From the NCBI GenBank assembly GCA_026004215.1, contig BPIR01000001.1:768566-832565 (forward strand): a DNA stretch of 64,000 nt, written 5' to 3'. This document shows positions 39,301 through 49,621 of the stretch, piece by piece; position 1 is the stretch's first letter, and every line of letters begins with the position of its first letter. This stretch comes from Candidatus Binatia bacterium. GTDB taxonomy: Bacteria > Desulfobacterota > Binatia > HRBIN30. The position numbers and the translations under genes are program-made. The notes beneath the pieces are model-generated. The model ran no database searches. It was not told the origin of the DNA and was given only the letters and a program-made list of their open reading frames with translations.

Positions 39301-39432
39301 TTCGAAGACACAGCTCGCCCAGAAGGCGATCGCACGAGCCCGGTCCCACGCGCCCCGCCGGGAAGGTGCCGAGCTAATCCCTGCTTGTGGTTCGACTACG
39401 GAAGGCGCCGCTGATTCCACCGACCACCACAC
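36391..39432 (-). CDS. large class A-like penicillin-binding protein (GT51 + transpeptidase)
   Basis: A 1013-aa bifunctional-type PBP. One N-terminal anchor (FELLCGALVGAVITYEL) precedes a divergent GT51 domain: ALLFIENRELLSP keeps the first Glu, then NPAIEWDRL, GGSTLAVQLEKF, VVLDYLNTMPLA and GLGAGLRAWFG. The canonical EDxxFxxHxG and Arg-Lys-Glu motifs are altered, so glycosyl transfer is uncertain. The transpeptidase motifs are intact: Ser515-Thr-Ala-Lys518, Ser621-Thr-Asn623 and Lys938-Thr-Gly940 (GGKTGSGDN). It is longer than E. coli PBP1 because of inserts between the motifs. It cross-links periplasmic peptidoglycan. GTG start. Confidence 0.85.
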   Translation of the reverse strand: MWWSVESAAPSVVEPQAGISSAPSRRGAWDRARAIAFWASCVFELLCGALVGAVITYELHTSALQAKLFSAYAAKVRFEVAQGPSDAIAFPRGGPFDEQRGYARLPEFLARLYEAGYRVERQARQSAELRSLLQNGVAPPYREKPVAGLVLRASDGTVLLDASNRRGLFASFEEIPEDIVEALLFIENRELLSPTDPRSNPAIEWDRLARASLSYLGRKFGFSLDLEGGSTLAVQLEKFRHSPNGRTGGAGEKLRQIVAASLKAYANGPDTLAARRQVVLDYLNTMPLAAAPGVGEVNGLGAGLRAWFGVELADVVNQLAYPQSSPERAKAFKQVLLLLAAVKAPSEFLLSHRDRLEQRAMAYLDLLVQHGRIDPDFAASVRAAEVRFVPAMQPSEPPPFVERKGINALRTHLMRLLGVADVYALHRLHLIADSTVDTELQQKVTQLLLDLKSPEFVKAQGLNGERLLRSGDPSKVTYSVLLFERTAHGNIARVHADNLDRPLDINEGVKLELGSTAKARTLAHYLEVVEELYRSLRETDPARVRDLGKDGPDPLTRWAAGELAAEPQLSLAALLDRALERKYSASPGEVFFTGGGVHTFSNFDRGDNGRILTVREALRRSTNLVFIRLMRDLVRYHQARLPYDSAAVLGDPQHPVRRQLLEEIAESETLQHLRRTYSRLRRAQGEELIGRFLGSKATSPRHLAVLFFAWKVGTSERELLDWLKERGVGVDDTTASRLFRAYRNPQLTVSDYGYLIGRHPIDVWVAGELYRDPTISWDELAGRSAEVRHLVSRWLFRPKNRRAQDLRLRIRIEQDAFARMTPYWRRLGFPFPKLVPSLATAIGSSSDRPIALADFVGILVNDGVRKPLLRVEKLHFAEGTPYETVLVPSPEMGERVLSPEVARLLRQTLVEVVEQGTARRLRGAFRHRDGMPVAVGGKTGSGDNRYKTFRRGGALVAARAVNRTATFFFFIEDRFFGVVTASVDGPEAAQYEFTSALPVSVLKLAAPAINARL

Positions 39433-39803
39433 TTGGTGATGCTGCTCAAAGTACTACATCGCTTGTTCCAGTTCCAGCGCTTCATGATGTCTTTGCCTTT
39501 ACACTCCACCGACGACGGCCATACCTGGCCATCGCCCCCGGGGCGGGAAGCCCCCACTTTTTCGTTCACGCTTCTCTCGGCTCTTTTGGCGTAAACCATC
39601 TTTTGGGGCCGACTTGCGGCTACTCTGTGCCTACCGCACCCCAAAGCCGTCACTCGGCACTTGGATTCCCTTTCACCTTTCACAGCGAACTCTTTTATTG
39701 ACTCGGGTGGAGCCTTCGAGTTACGGAAGCACCGGTCCTGGTTCGTACGGACCTGGTCTTGAGGCGAAAGCTCCGCAATGACGGCTGAGGAAGGGGTTGC
39801 TCG
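39433..39803. other. intergenic region between PBP and Cys-rich genes
   Basis: 371 bp between the divergent PBP and Cys-rich protein genes. A TTGACT (39698-39703) has only a weak -10 partner. The distal part folds into the structured leader listed separately. Open frames on either strand here translate to low-complexity or unfamiliar sequence and are not called. Confidence 0.4.
39709..39774 (+). other. two-tier structured RNA leader of the Cys-rich gene
   Basis: An outer stem pairs GGAGCCTTCG (39709-39718) with CGAAAGCTCC (39765-39774), with one mismatch. An inner hairpin pairs ACCGGTCC (39731-39738) with GGACCTGGT (39749-39757), with one bulge. It ends 29 nt before the ATG. I could not match it to any riboswitch class I know. 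Confidence 0.35.
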
Positions 39804-40649
39804 ATGCGTCGAACAAATCGTGGCTCTCTCGAGTGGGCTGGGGGCATCGCTTGTTGGCTTTTGCTTGGCGCTTCCCTTTGGATGGCGGGGCAGTCCTACG
39901 GCCAAAGCGAGTTGGGCTGCTGCCAATTCACGGCAAAGGCCGACACCATCGCGGCTCGGCGGTGCGCGACGCTGACACGCAGCCAGTGCGATGCGTTGCG
40001 CCCCTTTTCCACGTTCTTCCGCGGTCAGCGGTGCGACCCGCTCCGCCAGCGGTGCGTTTTCCAATTAGCCTCCACGCCAGCGCCCTCGCCGACACTCACC
40101 ATGACCCCACAGGCAACGCCTTCCCCCACCCCCACACCCGAGCCAAAAGGCTGCTGCGAGGTCGCCGCCAGTCGTGCGGTCTCGTTTCCGTTTTGCGGCA
40201 ACCAAATTCCCGCTTCCGTATGCTTCGAAGCCTTTGGATTGCGTGCGTCCTTTTGCGCGGACTGTACATGCTCGGCGAGCGAAAGTGCAGGCTTTCACGT
40301 GGTGCCCGGTGCTTGCGTGGCGCCTACACCGTTACCGCCCACTCTGCCTCCGACCCGCACGCCGACAAGGGCGCCGTCGCTGCGTTCCAGCCCCCGGGCG
40401 ACCCTGACACCGACACCGACGGCAACTCCTGCGGCCGGCTGTTGTGAGATCCCGGTCAGCAGTGGCCAGCGAGGGGGTGCGTTTTGTGGGAACGGAGTGG
40501 CACGGGCGGCATGCTTGCAATCTTTTCCCGGAGCCGTGTTTTGCCCGAATTGTCGCTGTTCTTCCCACTCGGAACCGGGGTTCGGCACCAGACCCGGGCG
40601 CTGCGTTCCTCAGCGGCCGGCGCGCGCACCGCGGCCACCCCGAAGGTAG
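39804..40649 (+). CDS. secreted Cys-rich protein with three related modules and PT linkers
   Basis: I do not recognise this 281-aa protein. After a signal peptide (ACWLLLGASLWMAGQSYG) come three modules that each begin with a Gly-Cys-Cys: LGCCQF, KGCCEVAAS and AGCCEIPVS. Modules 2 and 3 are clearly homologous: FCGNQIPASVCFEAFG against FCGNGVARAACLQSFP, then FCADCTCS against FCPNCRCS, and GACVAP against GRCVPQ; module 1 is more distant. Modules are joined by Pro/Thr linkers (TPSPTPTPEP and TLTPTPTATPA) like those of cell-surface proteins. Disulfide-bonded extracellular binding is plausible. It is convergent with carB. Confidence 0.7.
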   Translation: MRRTNRGSLEWAGGIACWLLLGASLWMAGQSYGQSELGCCQFTAKADTIAARRCATLTRSQCDALRPFSTFFRGQRCDPLRQRCVFQLASTPAPSPTLTMTPQATPSPTPTPEPKGCCEVAASRAVSFPFCGNQIPASVCFEAFGLRASFCADCTCSASESAGFHVVPGACVAPTPLPPTLPPTRTPTRAPSLRSSPRATLTPTPTATPAAGCCEIPVSSGQRGGAFCGNGVARAACLQSFPGAVFCPNCRCSSHSEPGFGTRPGRCVPQRPARAPRPPRR

Positions 40650-40666
40650 TATTGCCACAGTTCAAC

Positions 40667-43600
40667 TCAACCGGCCGCCCGGGGGTCGGTTTGGGCCGCA
40701 TGCAGGTAGTGCTCTTGGAGGGGTTTCACCGTCAACGTCTGCCGTCGCAACAGTTCTACTGCCTCGGCAGCCGCCTCTGCCCCCGCAATGGTAGTAAAGT
40801 ATGCAACCCGGCACTCGAGCGCAGAACGGCGGATGGAAAACGAATCGAGCTGCGGGCCATGTCCCTGAGGGGTGTTAATGACAATTTGCACCTTGCCGGC
40901 GCGGATCGCGTCGACACAATGCGGGCTGCCCTCGGGCACCTTGTTGATTGCCTCCACAGCTAGGCCGTGGCTACTCAAGAAGGCGGCCGTCCCGCGCGTG
41001 GCCAGTAAGTGAAAGCCCGAACGCGCCAAACGTCGCGCCACGCTCAAGGCTGCAGGTTTGTCTTCGTCGCGCACGCTGATGAATACGGTCCCTTCAGTTG
41101 GCAACGGGTTTCCGGCAGCAATCTGTGCCTTGGCAAAGGCGGCCCCAAAGCTGGCGTCGATTCCCATCACTTCTCCGGTGGACTTCATCTCGGGCCCGAG
41201 AAGCGTGTCCACCCCGGGAAATTTTGAAAACGGGAACACTGCCTCCTTCACCGAAATGTGCGGGGGCACGATCTCGTGGGTCAATCCCAACTCGTCCAAC
41301 GTCTTTCCAGCCATCACCCGGGCCGCCATTTTTGCAAGCGGCACCCCAATGGCCTTGCTGACAAACGGCACGGTACGGGATGCGCGTGGGTTGACTTCGA
41401 GCACGTAAACGTCGCTTCCCTTGACCGCGAACTGGACGTTCATCAAGCCAATGACTCCCAGCTCCAAGGCCAGCTCCGCGGTTTGCCGCCGGATCTCTTG
41501 AACGACCCGCGCAGGCAGAGAAATGGTCGGCAAGACACATGCACTGTCTCCCGAATGTACGCCCGCTCGTTCAATGTGCTCCATGATTCCGCCGATCACG
41601 ACCCGTTTGCCATCGCACAGGGCGTCCACGTCGAGTTCGATGGCGTCGTCCAGAAACTTGTCGATCAAAATCGTTCGGCCTGGAGCCGCATCCAAGGCTT
41701 TCTCCATGTAACGGCGCAGGCCATCATCTTCGTACACGATCTCCATCGCGCGGCCACCCAGCACGTACGAGGGGCGAACTAAAACTGGGTACCCAATGTC
41801 TTGAGCGATTCTCAACGCTTCCTGCACGCTCAAAGCCGTGCCGTTTGGTGGCTGGCGCAAGCCCAGCTTACGCAACAGTGCTGCGAAGCGCTGCCGATCT
41901 TCCGCGCGATCAATCGCATCGGGGCTTGTGCCCAGAATGCGCACTCCCGCTTTCTCCAGAGGTACCGCGAGTTTGAGCGGCGTTTGCCCGCCGAATTGCA
42001 CAATGACCCCGTGGGGCTGTTCGCGTTGCACGATAGCCAACACATCCTCGATGGTCAGCGGCTCGAAGTACAGCCGGTCGGAAGTGTCATAGTCGGTACT
42101 CACGGTTTCCGGATTGCAGTTAACCATGACGGTCTCAAAACCATCTTCCCGCAACGCAAAGGCCGCGTGCACACAGCAGTAATCGAACTCGATGCCTTGC
42201 CCGATCCTGTTCGGCCCACCGCCCAAAATCACGATCTTGGGTCGCCGCGAAGGCGGAGCCTCGCCTTCGCGCTCGTAGGTAGAGTAAAGGTAGGGAGTGT
42301 AGGCCGGAAATTCCGCACCACACGTGTCGACCATTTTAAACACCGGCTCGATTTTTGCCTCCAAGCGCCACTGACGTACTTGTTCTTCTGTACGGCCCGT
42401 CAGTTGTCCCAGACGAACGTCAGAGAAGCCCATTTGCTTGGCTTTGCGCAAACTTCCTGGAGATAGCCGGCCGTGCGTTCGGCTCTCCGCCCGCAAGCGT
42501 TCTTCTTCGTCGACGATTTGTTTGACGTTGCTCAGGAACCAAGGGTCGATACGGCTCAGAGCATATACGTCGGACACCTCCAGCCCCTGGCGAAAGGCTT
42601 CCGCGATGTACCACAGGCGGCGGGCATTTGGCCGGCACAACTTCTCTTCGAGTTCCGCACGACTCGTGGCCTCGGGACCCCGGCCCCGCTCATCGAACCC
42701 AAAGGAGTCGATCTCCAGCGAGCGAATGGCCTTTTGTAGCGATTCCTTAAACGTGCGCCCAATCGCCATCACCTCGCCGACGGACTTCATTTGGGGGCCG
42801 AGTTCGTCCCTGGCAGAGGGGAATTTTTCGAAGGTAAACCGCGGGATTTTGGTGACGACGTAGTCAATTGTCGGTTCGAAGCTGGCCGGGGTTTCCCGAG
42901 TAATTTCATTGCGAATTTCATCCAATGTAAAACCCACGGCCAACTTTGCCGCGATTTTGGCAATCGGGAAGCCGGTCGCTTTACTCGCCAAAGCCGAGCT
43001 CCGCGAGACGCGCGGGTTCATCTCGATGACCACCATCCGCCCATCAGTCGGGTTCACCGCAAACTGGATGTTCGACCCGCCGGTATCCACTCCGATCTCG
43101 CGAATGATGCGGATCGCGGCATCCCGCATGAGCTGGTATTCCTTGTCGGTCAACGTCTGTGCCGGGGCGACCGTGATGCTGTCGCCGGTATGCACCCCCA
43201 TGGGGTCGAAATTCTCAATGGAACAAATGATCACGACGTTGTCCTTGCCGTCGCGCATCACCTCCAGTTCGAACTCCTTCCAACCCGCGATGGATTCTTC
43301 GATCAACACCTCGTGCACCGGCGAAGCGCTTAGCCCCCAAGTAACTTGGCGGACGAACTCTTCTGCGGTTTCGACCAGGCTTCCGCCGGTGCCACCCAGC
43401 GTTCGCGACGGGCGAATGATCAAAGGCAACCCGATTTCTTGGCGGATCGCTTCTGCCTCGGCCAGCGTGCGGGCGTACCCTGACCGTGGCAGCTCCAACC
43501 CGATACGGAGCATGGCTGCTTTGAACAAGTGGCGATCCTCGGCCTTCTTTATTGCCTCCACTTTTGCGCCGATGAGCTCGACGCCGTAACGATCCAGCAC

Positions 43601-43918
43601 GCCGGCCTCAGCGAGTTCCAACGCAATGTTCAGCCCGGTTTGTCCGCCGACCGTCGGCAGCAAGGCATCGGGCCGCTCCGCGGCGATGATCTTTTCCACG
43701 AATTCCGCAGTCAACGGCTCGATGTACGTGCGGTCCGCAAACCCAGGATCGGTCATGATCGTTGCCGGGTTCGAGTTGACCAAAATGACTCGGTATCCTT
43801 GCTCTCGCAGTGCTTTACACGCCTGCGTGCCGGAATAATCGAACTCACAAGCCTGCCCGATCACGATCGGGCCGGAACCAATCAACAAAATGCTGTGGAT
43901 GTCCGTGCGCTTGGGCAT
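40667..43918 (-). CDS. carB: carbamoyl-phosphate synthase large subunit
   Basis: A 1083-aa two-ATP-grasp enzyme. Paired halves have [20 protein letters not shown] and [18 protein letters not shown] as the two nucleotide-binding beginnings. A C-terminal MGS-like allosteric domain holds [20 protein letters not shown]. It makes carbamoyl phosphate from bicarbonate, ammonia (from CarA) and two ATP for pyrimidine and arginine synthesis. It is last in pyrR-pyrB-pyrC-carA-carB, 11 nt after carA. Full length. Confidence 0.97.
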   Translation of the reverse strand: MPKRTDIHSILLIGSGPIVIGQACEFDYSGTQACKALREQGYRVILVNSNPATIMTDPGFADRTYIEPLTAEFVEKIIAAERPDALLPTVGGQTGLNIALELAEAGVLDRYGVELIGAKVEAIKKAEDRHLFKAAMLRIGLELPRSGYARTLAEAEAIRQEIGLPLIIRPSRTLGGTGGSLVETAEEFVRQVTWGLSASPVHEVLIEESIAGWKEFELEVMRDGKDNVVIICSIENFDPMGVHTGDSITVAPAQTLTDKEYQLMRDAAIRIIREIGVDTGGSNIQFAVNPTDGRMVVIEMNPRVSRSSALASKATGFPIAKIAAKLAVGFTLDEIRNEITRETPASFEPTIDYVVTKIPRFTFEKFPSARDELGPQMKSVGEVMAIGRTFKESLQKAIRSLEIDSFGFDERGRGPEATSRAELEEKLCRPNARRLWYIAEAFRQGLEVSDVYALSRIDPWFLSNVKQIVDEEERLRAESRTHGRLSPGSLRKAKQMGFSDVRLGQLTGRTEEQVRQWRLEAKIEPVFKMVDTCGAEFPAYTPYLYSTYEREGEAPPSRRPKIVILGGGPNRIGQGIEFDYCCVHAAFALREDGFETVMVNCNPETVSTDYDTSDRLYFEPLTIEDVLAIVQREQPHGVIVQFGGQTPLKLAVPLEKAGVRILGTSPDAIDRAEDRQRFAALLRKLGLRQPPNGTALSVQEALRIAQDIGYPVLVRPSYVLGGRAMEIVYEDDGLRRYMEKALDAAPGRTILIDKFLDDAIELDVDALCDGKRVVIGGIMEHIERAGVHSGDSACVLPTISLPARVVQEIRRQTAELALELGVIGLMNVQFAVKGSDVYVLEVNPRASRTVPFVSKAIGVPLAKMAARVMAGKTLDELGLTHEIVPPHISVKEAVFPFSKFPGVDTLLGPEMKSTGEVMGIDASFGAAFAKAQIAAGNPLPTEGTVFISVRDEDKPAALSVARRLARSGFHLLATRGTAAFLSSHGLAVEAINKVPEGSPHCVDAIRAGKVQIVINTPQGHGPQLDSFSIRRSALECRVAYFTTIAGAEAAAEAVELLRRQTLTVKPLQEHYLHAAQTDPRAAG

Positions 43919-43929
43919 GAACGACTCTC

Positions 43930-45054
43930 CTAAACCAGCGGCCGCGGATGGCGCATGAGGTGCAAAAACCGTTCGAACAAATACGTGGCGTCGTGCGGCC
44001 CGGGTGATGCCTCGGGATGATACTGCACGGAGAATAGCGGCAACTGCCCGTGGGCCAGCCCTTCCACCGTTTGATCGTTGAGATTCAGGTGCGTGAGTTC
44101 AGCCACGCCAGCCAGCGAATCCACATCCACAGCGAACCCATGATTTTGGGCCGTGATCTCGACCTTGCGCGTGGTGAGATCCATGACGGGTTGATTCCCG
44201 CCATGGTGGCCAAATTTGAGCTTGTAGGTGCGACCTCCGAGCGCCAAGCCCAGAATCTGGTGGCCGAGACAAATTCCAAAGATCGGCTTCCGGCCGATCA
44301 GCTCGCGAACGATGCGTGCGTATGGCCCGACGTCTGGATCTCCCGGGCCGTTGGACAAAAAGATGCCATCCGGGTTCCACGAGAGCACCTCGCGCGCCGG
44401 CATCGTCGCCGGCACCACCCGCACTCGGCAACCGAGCTCCACGAGATTGCGCAAAATGTTCCGCTTCACGCCGTAATCGTAAGCGACGACTAGGGGCCCA
44501 GCGGAAGAGGGCTCCTGGTGATAGCCTCCTCGCAATCTCCAGGTGCCTTCGTGCCAATCGTAAGGCTCCCGGCAGGTAACGCGCTGGACCAGGTCTTGCC
44601 CAACCATGGGGCGTACCTGCCGAGCTTTGTCCACCACCCTTTTGGGTTCTCGTTCGATCGTGGAGAGCACTGCCGACTGTGCCCCCCGGTCGCGGATGTG
44701 GCGCACCAGCTCTCGGGTGTCGATGCCTTGAATGGCCGGGATACCGTGGCGGTGCAAATACGACGCCAACGATTCCTTGGCTCGCCAGTTACTCGGCTCT
44801 TCCCAGTACTCGCGCACGATGAAGCCTTCCACCCAAGGGCGCCCCGACTCTACATCCTCATCGTTGACCCCGACGTTGCCGATCTCCGGGTACGTCATGC
44901 ACACGAGCTGACCGCAGTACGACGGATCTGTGAGGATTTCCTGGTATCCGGTCATCGAGGTGTTGAACACGATCTCCCCTTGAGCCTCGCCCTCGGCTCC
45001 GAAGGATTCTCCTTCGAAGACTGTTCCGTCGGCCAGCGCTAGAATTGCTTTCAT
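43930..45054 (-). CDS. carA: carbamoyl-phosphate synthase small subunit (glutaminase)
   Basis: A 374-aa class I glutamine amidotransferase. It begins [19 protein letters not shown] and ends with the triad: nucleophile Cys in [15 protein letters not shown], and His/Glu in [12 protein letters not shown]. It supplies ammonia to CarB through a tunnel. The ATG at 45054 overlaps the pyrC stop by 4 nt; the much longer upstream frame is out-of-frame read-through of pyrC and is not used. Confidence 0.96.
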   Translation of the reverse strand: MKAILALADGTVFEGESFGAEGEAQGEIVFNTSMTGYQEILTDPSYCGQLVCMTYPEIGNVGVNDEDVESGRPWVEGFIVREYWEEPSNWRAKESLASYLHRHGIPAIQGIDTRELVRHIRDRGAQSAVLSTIEREPKRVVDKARQVRPMVGQDLVQRVTCREPYDWHEGTWRLRGGYHQEPSSAGPLVVAYDYGVKRNILRNLVELGCRVRVVPATMPAREVLSWNPDGIFLSNGPGDPDVGPYARIVRELIGRKPIFGICLGHQILGLALGGRTYKLKFGHHGGNQPVMDLTTRKVEITAQNHGFAVDVDSLAGVAELTHLNLNDQTVEGLAHGQLPLFSVQYHPEASPGPHDATYLFERFLHLMRHPRPLV

Positions 45055-46358
45055 TCTGTCTCTCCCTGTCGCCGTTCCCCGAGTCGCCACTTGATCTCGC
45101 CGCCCACGATGGTCATCACCGCGCGCCCTTGGAGTTCCCAGCCCAGGAACGGGGTATTCTTCGATCGCGACCGCACCTCCTCGGGGTGCAAAACCCACTT
45201 TAGGTTCGGATCGATTAACGTCAGATCCGCAGGCGCACCGACGGCTAAAGTGCCTCCAGGTACGCTCAGGATCCGGGCGGGATTCGTGCTGAGGGCCGCG
45301 ATCATTCGTTTCCGATTCCACCCTGTCTCCCGCGCCATCGCCAATGTCAGAGCGAGCGTGGTCTCCAAACCAATGATGCCGTTCGCTGCGCGATCGAACT
45401 CGCAGCGTTTTTCGTCTTCGTGGTGGGGCGCATGGTCGCTGGCCACGCAATCGATGGTGCCGTCCAACAATCCCTCGCGCACCGCCCGCACGTCCGCTTC
45501 GGTCCGCAAAGGCGGATTCATCTTGGCTTGCGTGTTGTAACCCGCCACCGCCGCTTCCGTTAAGGTGAAATGGTGCGGTGTCGCCTCGGCCGTGACCGGT
45601 AATCCGCGCCGTTTCGCAGCCCTCACCAGCTCGACTGCGCCTGCCGTACTGATGTGAGCAATATGCAAGCGACCCCCGGTGCGCTCGAGGATCGCCAAAT
45701 CCCGAGCCACCATGGCTTCCTCTGCCGCCTTGGGGATCCCGCGCAAACCCAGTCGGAACGACCACTCGCCTTCGTTCATCACACCGCCCTGGCCGAGCTG
45801 GCGGTCCTCCTCGTGGGCAATCACGGGCAAGCCGAACATTGCCGCGTACTCCAGGGCACGGCGCATGAGGGCGCCGTCCTGAATCGGTTGTCCATCATCT
45901 GAGATGGCCACAACGCCAGCACGGTGCATCTCCCCGATTTCGGCCAACTCTTTGCCTTCTAAGCCTTTGCTAACGGCACCGATGGGATACACCCGCGCCA
46001 AGCCCGCCATGCGCGCGCGTTCCAGGATCAATTCCGTTACTGCGGCGCAGTCGTTGACCGGCATGGTGTTCGCCATCGCAGCCACTGCCGTAAATCCCCC
46101 GGCCACGGCGGCCGCTGTGCCCGAGGCCACGGTCTCTTTGTATTCGAAGCCCGGCTCGCGCAGATGGACGTGCATGTCCACGAGCCCCGGCACCACCCAC
46201 AGTCCTTCCGCAGGTATCACCGTGTCGTCGCTCTGAATCGAAGTGCTACTCGATTCGCTGATCGCAGCAATGCGGCCGTCGACAATGTGAACGTCTGCGA
46301 TCGCCTCGAAATCGCGAGCGGGATCGATGACCAAGCCACCGCGCACCCACAAACTCAT
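45051..46358 (-). CDS. pyrC: dihydroorotase
   Basis: A 435-aa class I amidohydrolase. Metal motifs are [15 protein letters not shown] (HxH) and [18 protein letters not shown], with catalytic Asp. It cyclises carbamoyl aspartate to dihydroorotate in step three. Its length and motifs fit the PyrC type that partners with aspartate carbamoyltransferase in operons. The start overlaps the pyrB stop (ATGA). Confidence 0.95.
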   Translation of the reverse strand: MSLWVRGGLVIDPARDFEAIADVHIVDGRIAAISESSSTSIQSDDTVIPAEGLWVVPGLVDMHVHLREPGFEYKETVASGTAAAVAGGFTAVAAMANTMPVNDCAAVTELILERARMAGLARVYPIGAVSKGLEGKELAEIGEMHRAGVVAISDDGQPIQDGALMRRALEYAAMFGLPVIAHEEDRQLGQGGVMNEGEWSFRLGLRGIPKAAEEAMVARDLAILERTGGRLHIAHISTAGAVELVRAAKRRGLPVTAEATPHHFTLTEAAVAGYNTQAKMNPPLRTEADVRAVREGLLDGTIDCVASDHAPHHEDEKRCEFDRAANGIIGLETTLALTLAMARETGWNRKRMIAALSTNPARILSVPGGTLAVGAPADLTLIDPNLKWVLHPEEVRSRSKNTPFLGWELQGRAVMTIVGGEIKWRLGERRQGETE

Positions 46359-47347
46359 CGAATCGCCCTCCGAGCCGTGGCACCTTCGAGGCGAACGAAT
46401 GGCTCCGCCGCCGCGGCCGCCTCTCGCCGGCGGGTACGTGTGCCCAACAGGTACAGAACGGCCATCCGAACGGCCAACCCGTTGGACACTTGATCCAAAA
46501 TGACCGAATACGGACCATCCGCGACTTCGCTGGCAATCTCCACCCCGCGGTTCAGCGGCCCAGGATGCATGACAATCACGTCCGGCTTTGCCTGTGCGAG
46601 GTGCGTTTCGTTCAAGCAGTAGTAACGGGCATACTCGTCGATCGAAGGGATGAAATTGCCCACCTGCCGCTCGCGCTGGAGCCGCAACACCATGACCACG
46701 TCCGCACCGCGCACCGCCTCACCGAGATCCGTTGTCGTAAATGCCAGTGCCCCGGCCTCCGGTGGCAAGAGAGTTCTCGGGCCTGCCAGCCGGACCTCTG
46801 CGCCCAGCGCCCGCAATCCGTACAAGTTCGAGCGCGCAACTCGGCTGTGCAGAATGTCCCCGACAATGGCAACCACGAGTCCTTCAAACTGCCCCTTGCG
46901 CTCTCGGATCGTGAGCAGATCCAAAAGTGCCTGTGTGGGGTGTTCATGGGCCCCGTCGCCGGCATTGACCACAGCGCAGTCAAGGTGTTTGGCCAATAAA
47001 TGCGCGGCACCCGCGCTCGGATGCCGGAGAACGATCACGTCCGGCTGCATCGCAGCCAGGTTGCGTGCCGTATCCAGGAGAGTTTCTCCCTTGGCCACGC
47101 TGCTGACCGTGCCACTCAGGCTCACAAAGTCCGCGCTCATCCGTTTCGCGGCAATTTCGAACGACACGCGCGTACGTGTACTCGGCTCGAAAAACGCCCC
47201 GACTACGGTCTTGCCACGAAGGGTGGGCACCTTCTTGATATCCCGTTCGGAAATTTCCTTGAACGAGGCAGCGGTATCGAGGAAAAACAGAATTTCTTCC
47301 CGGCTAAAGTCTTCGAGCCCGAGCAGGTGACGCCGCGAAAATTCCAT
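46355..47347 (-). CDS. pyrB: aspartate carbamoyltransferase catalytic subunit
   Basis: A 330-aa ATCase. It has the carbamoyl-phosphate motif [18 protein letters not shown], then [11 protein letters not shown] and [18 protein letters not shown], with [13 protein letters not shown] near the C-terminus. No pyrI regulatory subunit is present. It starts 1 nt after the pyrR stop codon, so the ribosome can re-initiate directly. Confidence 0.96.
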   Translation of the reverse strand: MEFSRRHLLGLEDFSREEILFFLDTAASFKEISERDIKKVPTLRGKTVVGAFFEPSTRTRVSFEIAAKRMSADFVSLSGTVSSVAKGETLLDTARNLAAMQPDVIVLRHPSAGAAHLLAKHLDCAVVNAGDGAHEHPTQALLDLLTIRERKGQFEGLVVAIVGDILHSRVARSNLYGLRALGAEVRLAGPRTLLPPEAGALAFTTTDLGEAVRGADVVMVLRLQRERQVGNFIPSIDEYARYYCLNETHLAQAKPDVIVMHPGPLNRGVEIASEVADGPYSVILDQVSNGLAVRMAVLYLLGTRTRRREAAAAAEPFVRLEGATARRAIR

Positions 47348-47348
47348 G

Positions 47349-48005
<657 letters not shown>

Positions 48006-48027
48006 TTAAAGGAACCGGTGCCGGCGA

Positions 48028-48056
48028 TCTTTACCCGCGCTGGCGCTTCCTGTCAA
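48028..48056 (-). promoter_or_regulatory. pyr operon promoter
   Basis: A TTGACA -35 (48051-48056) and TAAAGA -10 (48028-48033) are separated by exactly 17 nt on the minus strand. The -35 overlaps the pth stop codon. The predicted start, near 48021, leaves a leader of about 130 nt before pyrR. Confidence 0.8.
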
Positions 48057-48634
48057 CCCGCACCGCGCGGATTGAATCGGTTCATCGCAACCTCCACCCC
48101 ATCGCGGATGATCGTTTCGACGGCATCGGCCGCTCGCTCGATGGCTTCCGCCACGAGTGGCCACTCGCTGCGGCTAAACCGACCCAACACATAGTCCACC
48201 ATTCCGTCGCCTCGGGGTTGGCCGATTCCTACGCGGACGCGGGGAATCTCTTGACTGCCGAGGGCCTCGATTACGGAGCGCAACCCCTTATGGCCGCCAT
48301 CCGAGCCCCGCTTACGCACCCGGATGCGCCCCAGCGGAAGGGCCACATCGTCTAAAATGACGATGAACTGCTGCGGCGATAAGCGCCATTGGCGCGCAGC
48401 CTCGCGCGCCGCCGCACCCGAGAGGTTCATGAACGTTCGGGGTTTTCCCAAAATGGTTTCTGTCCCCGCCACCAGCGCTCGCCCATAAACGAGAGAGGGC
48501 AGGCGTTGCGTCAGTTTCACGCCGTAGCGTTCGGCCAGGAGGTCGATAACTTCGAAACCAATATTGTGGCGCGTGCCTTCGTACTCTTCGCCTGGATTCC
48601 CAAGCCCCAAGGCCAGCCAGTCAGGCGCTGCCAT
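48053..48634 (-). CDS. pth: peptidyl-tRNA hydrolase
   Basis: A 193-aa Pth. It begins LALGLGNPGEEYEGTRHNIGFE with catalytic His in TRHNIGF, then LGKPRTFMNLSGAA and ILDDVALPLGRIRVRKRGSDGGHKGL (catalytic Asp and the substrate loop, quoted as landmarks). It recycles peptidyl-tRNAs that drop off ribosomes. The ATG at 48634 gives the standard length; the upstream extension of 14 residues is not conserved. Confidence 0.96.
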   Translation of the reverse strand: MAAPDWLALGLGNPGEEYEGTRHNIGFEVIDLLAERYGVKLTQRLPSLVYGRALVAGTETILGKPRTFMNLSGAAAREAARQWRLSPQQFIVILDDVALPLGRIRVRKRGSDGGHKGLRSVIEALGSQEIPRVRVGIGQPRGDGMVDYVLGRFSRSEWPLVAEAIERAADAVETIIRDGVEVAMNRFNPRGAG

Positions 48635-48746
48635 CGCCAACCGCCTCGCTATCCCCGCGCAAGAAACCGTTCGCATTTGAATAATTTTTAGCGCAGCGCG
48701 TCGAGTGCCCGTGCAGCCAAAGCGGATCCCCCCTCCGCAAGCTGCC

Positions 48747-48821
48747 GAGCTGGTGGGCCCCTCCCCCCGCCCACCAGCTCCCCCTCCCCTCCCTCAACGC
48801 CCCGGGGCCCACGGCCCCGGG
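48747..48821 (-). other. tandem GC hairpins with G-rich tract between NIPSNAP and pth genes
   Basis: A 9-bp stem (48801-48809 with 48813-48821, 3-nt loop) lies 18 nt after the NIPSNAP stop, and a 12-bp stem (48747-48758 with 48769-48780) follows. Between and within them the minus strand carries several runs of three to six G, a G-quadruplex candidate. There is no T-tract. Confidence 0.5.
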
Positions 48822-48838
48822 CCTTCCCTCTCCCGAAT

Positions 48839-49525
48839 TCATTCTCTGGTCTCCGGGCTCAGCGTCGTACCCGGGAAAGGTACGAGCCAGGAAATGGCAA
48901 CCCGTGCCCCCCATTCCTCGAGTTTCGTTGTCCAGGCGTTCCAAGCGGAGCAATGTCCTCGCTCCTCCCACCAGCGGCAAAGCGCAGCGAAGTCGGGAGC
49001 GCTCCAAAGAACGAAAACCTCCCCTGGGCGCATCGGTGCGAAGTAAGCTCCAACCAGCTCTAGGGTGCGGGACTGCATCCAGGGTACGAGCGCGACCTCC
49101 ACCGCTTCGAGGAGCGCGGAAACGAGTGGTGGTGCCACGCGGTAGCGCTCCTGCTGTGTCACCCAACCCTTGGTGCCTCGGAACACAAGCTCCGAACGTG
49201 TCGGAGAAAATTTTGCCGGTTCGAGAATCCGATCCAAGCCGCCGTGGCGATACCGAGTCATCCGGCTCCACCAAGCGCCCAGGTGTGGATCCCGTGCACT
49301 TGGGTGAAACTGTTGCTCCAGTGTACGGGACCAGTGCATCCAGCCATCCATCTCCCATAAATTGACCACGCTCGGCCACCGACCGGTACTTCCCACGACG
49401 CGCCAGGTGCCGACTAGCCGCGAAATGCCGGCACTTTCCGAATAGCGGGCACGCTCGAGCACGCCATCCATGTAGCGCGTCGCTCCATCGCCGCGGATGG
49501 CAATCGTCTCGTGAAGATACAGCAT
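48839..49525 (-). CDS. NIPSNAP-like protein
   Basis: A 228-aa protein of two ferredoxin-like repeats. It starts MLYLHETIAIRGDGATRYMD, followed by LVGTWRVVGSTGRWPSVVNLWEMDGW and a second half with VGAYFAPMRPGEVFVLWSA. These patterns match NIPSNAP-family dimeric alpha/beta-barrel domains, whose bacterial role is unknown. The longer upstream frame (to 49651) would overlap the divergent ClpP gene and is not favoured. Confidence 0.65.
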   Translation of the reverse strand: MLYLHETIAIRGDGATRYMDGVLERARYSESAGISRLVGTWRVVGSTGRWPSVVNLWEMDGWMHWSRTLEQQFHPSARDPHLGAWWSRMTRYRHGGLDRILEPAKFSPTRSELVFRGTKGWVTQQERYRVAPPLVSALLEAVEVALVPWMQSRTLELVGAYFAPMRPGEVFVLWSAPDFAALCRWWEERGHCSAWNAWTTKLEEWGARVAISWLVPFPGTTLSPETRE

Positions 49526-49621
49526 AGGTGCAGGCGCTGACGAACCACAGAATCCCCGCCGGGGCAAGCCAGGAGTGCATGATGGCACTTTGACGTTGCC
49601 GGGACAGGGGAGCTCCTCTAG

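Noticed and set aside
39396..40064. Minus-strand 222-codon ORF before the PBP gene
   Set aside because: No signal, domain or ribosome site; overlaps both the PBP start and the Cys-rich gene.
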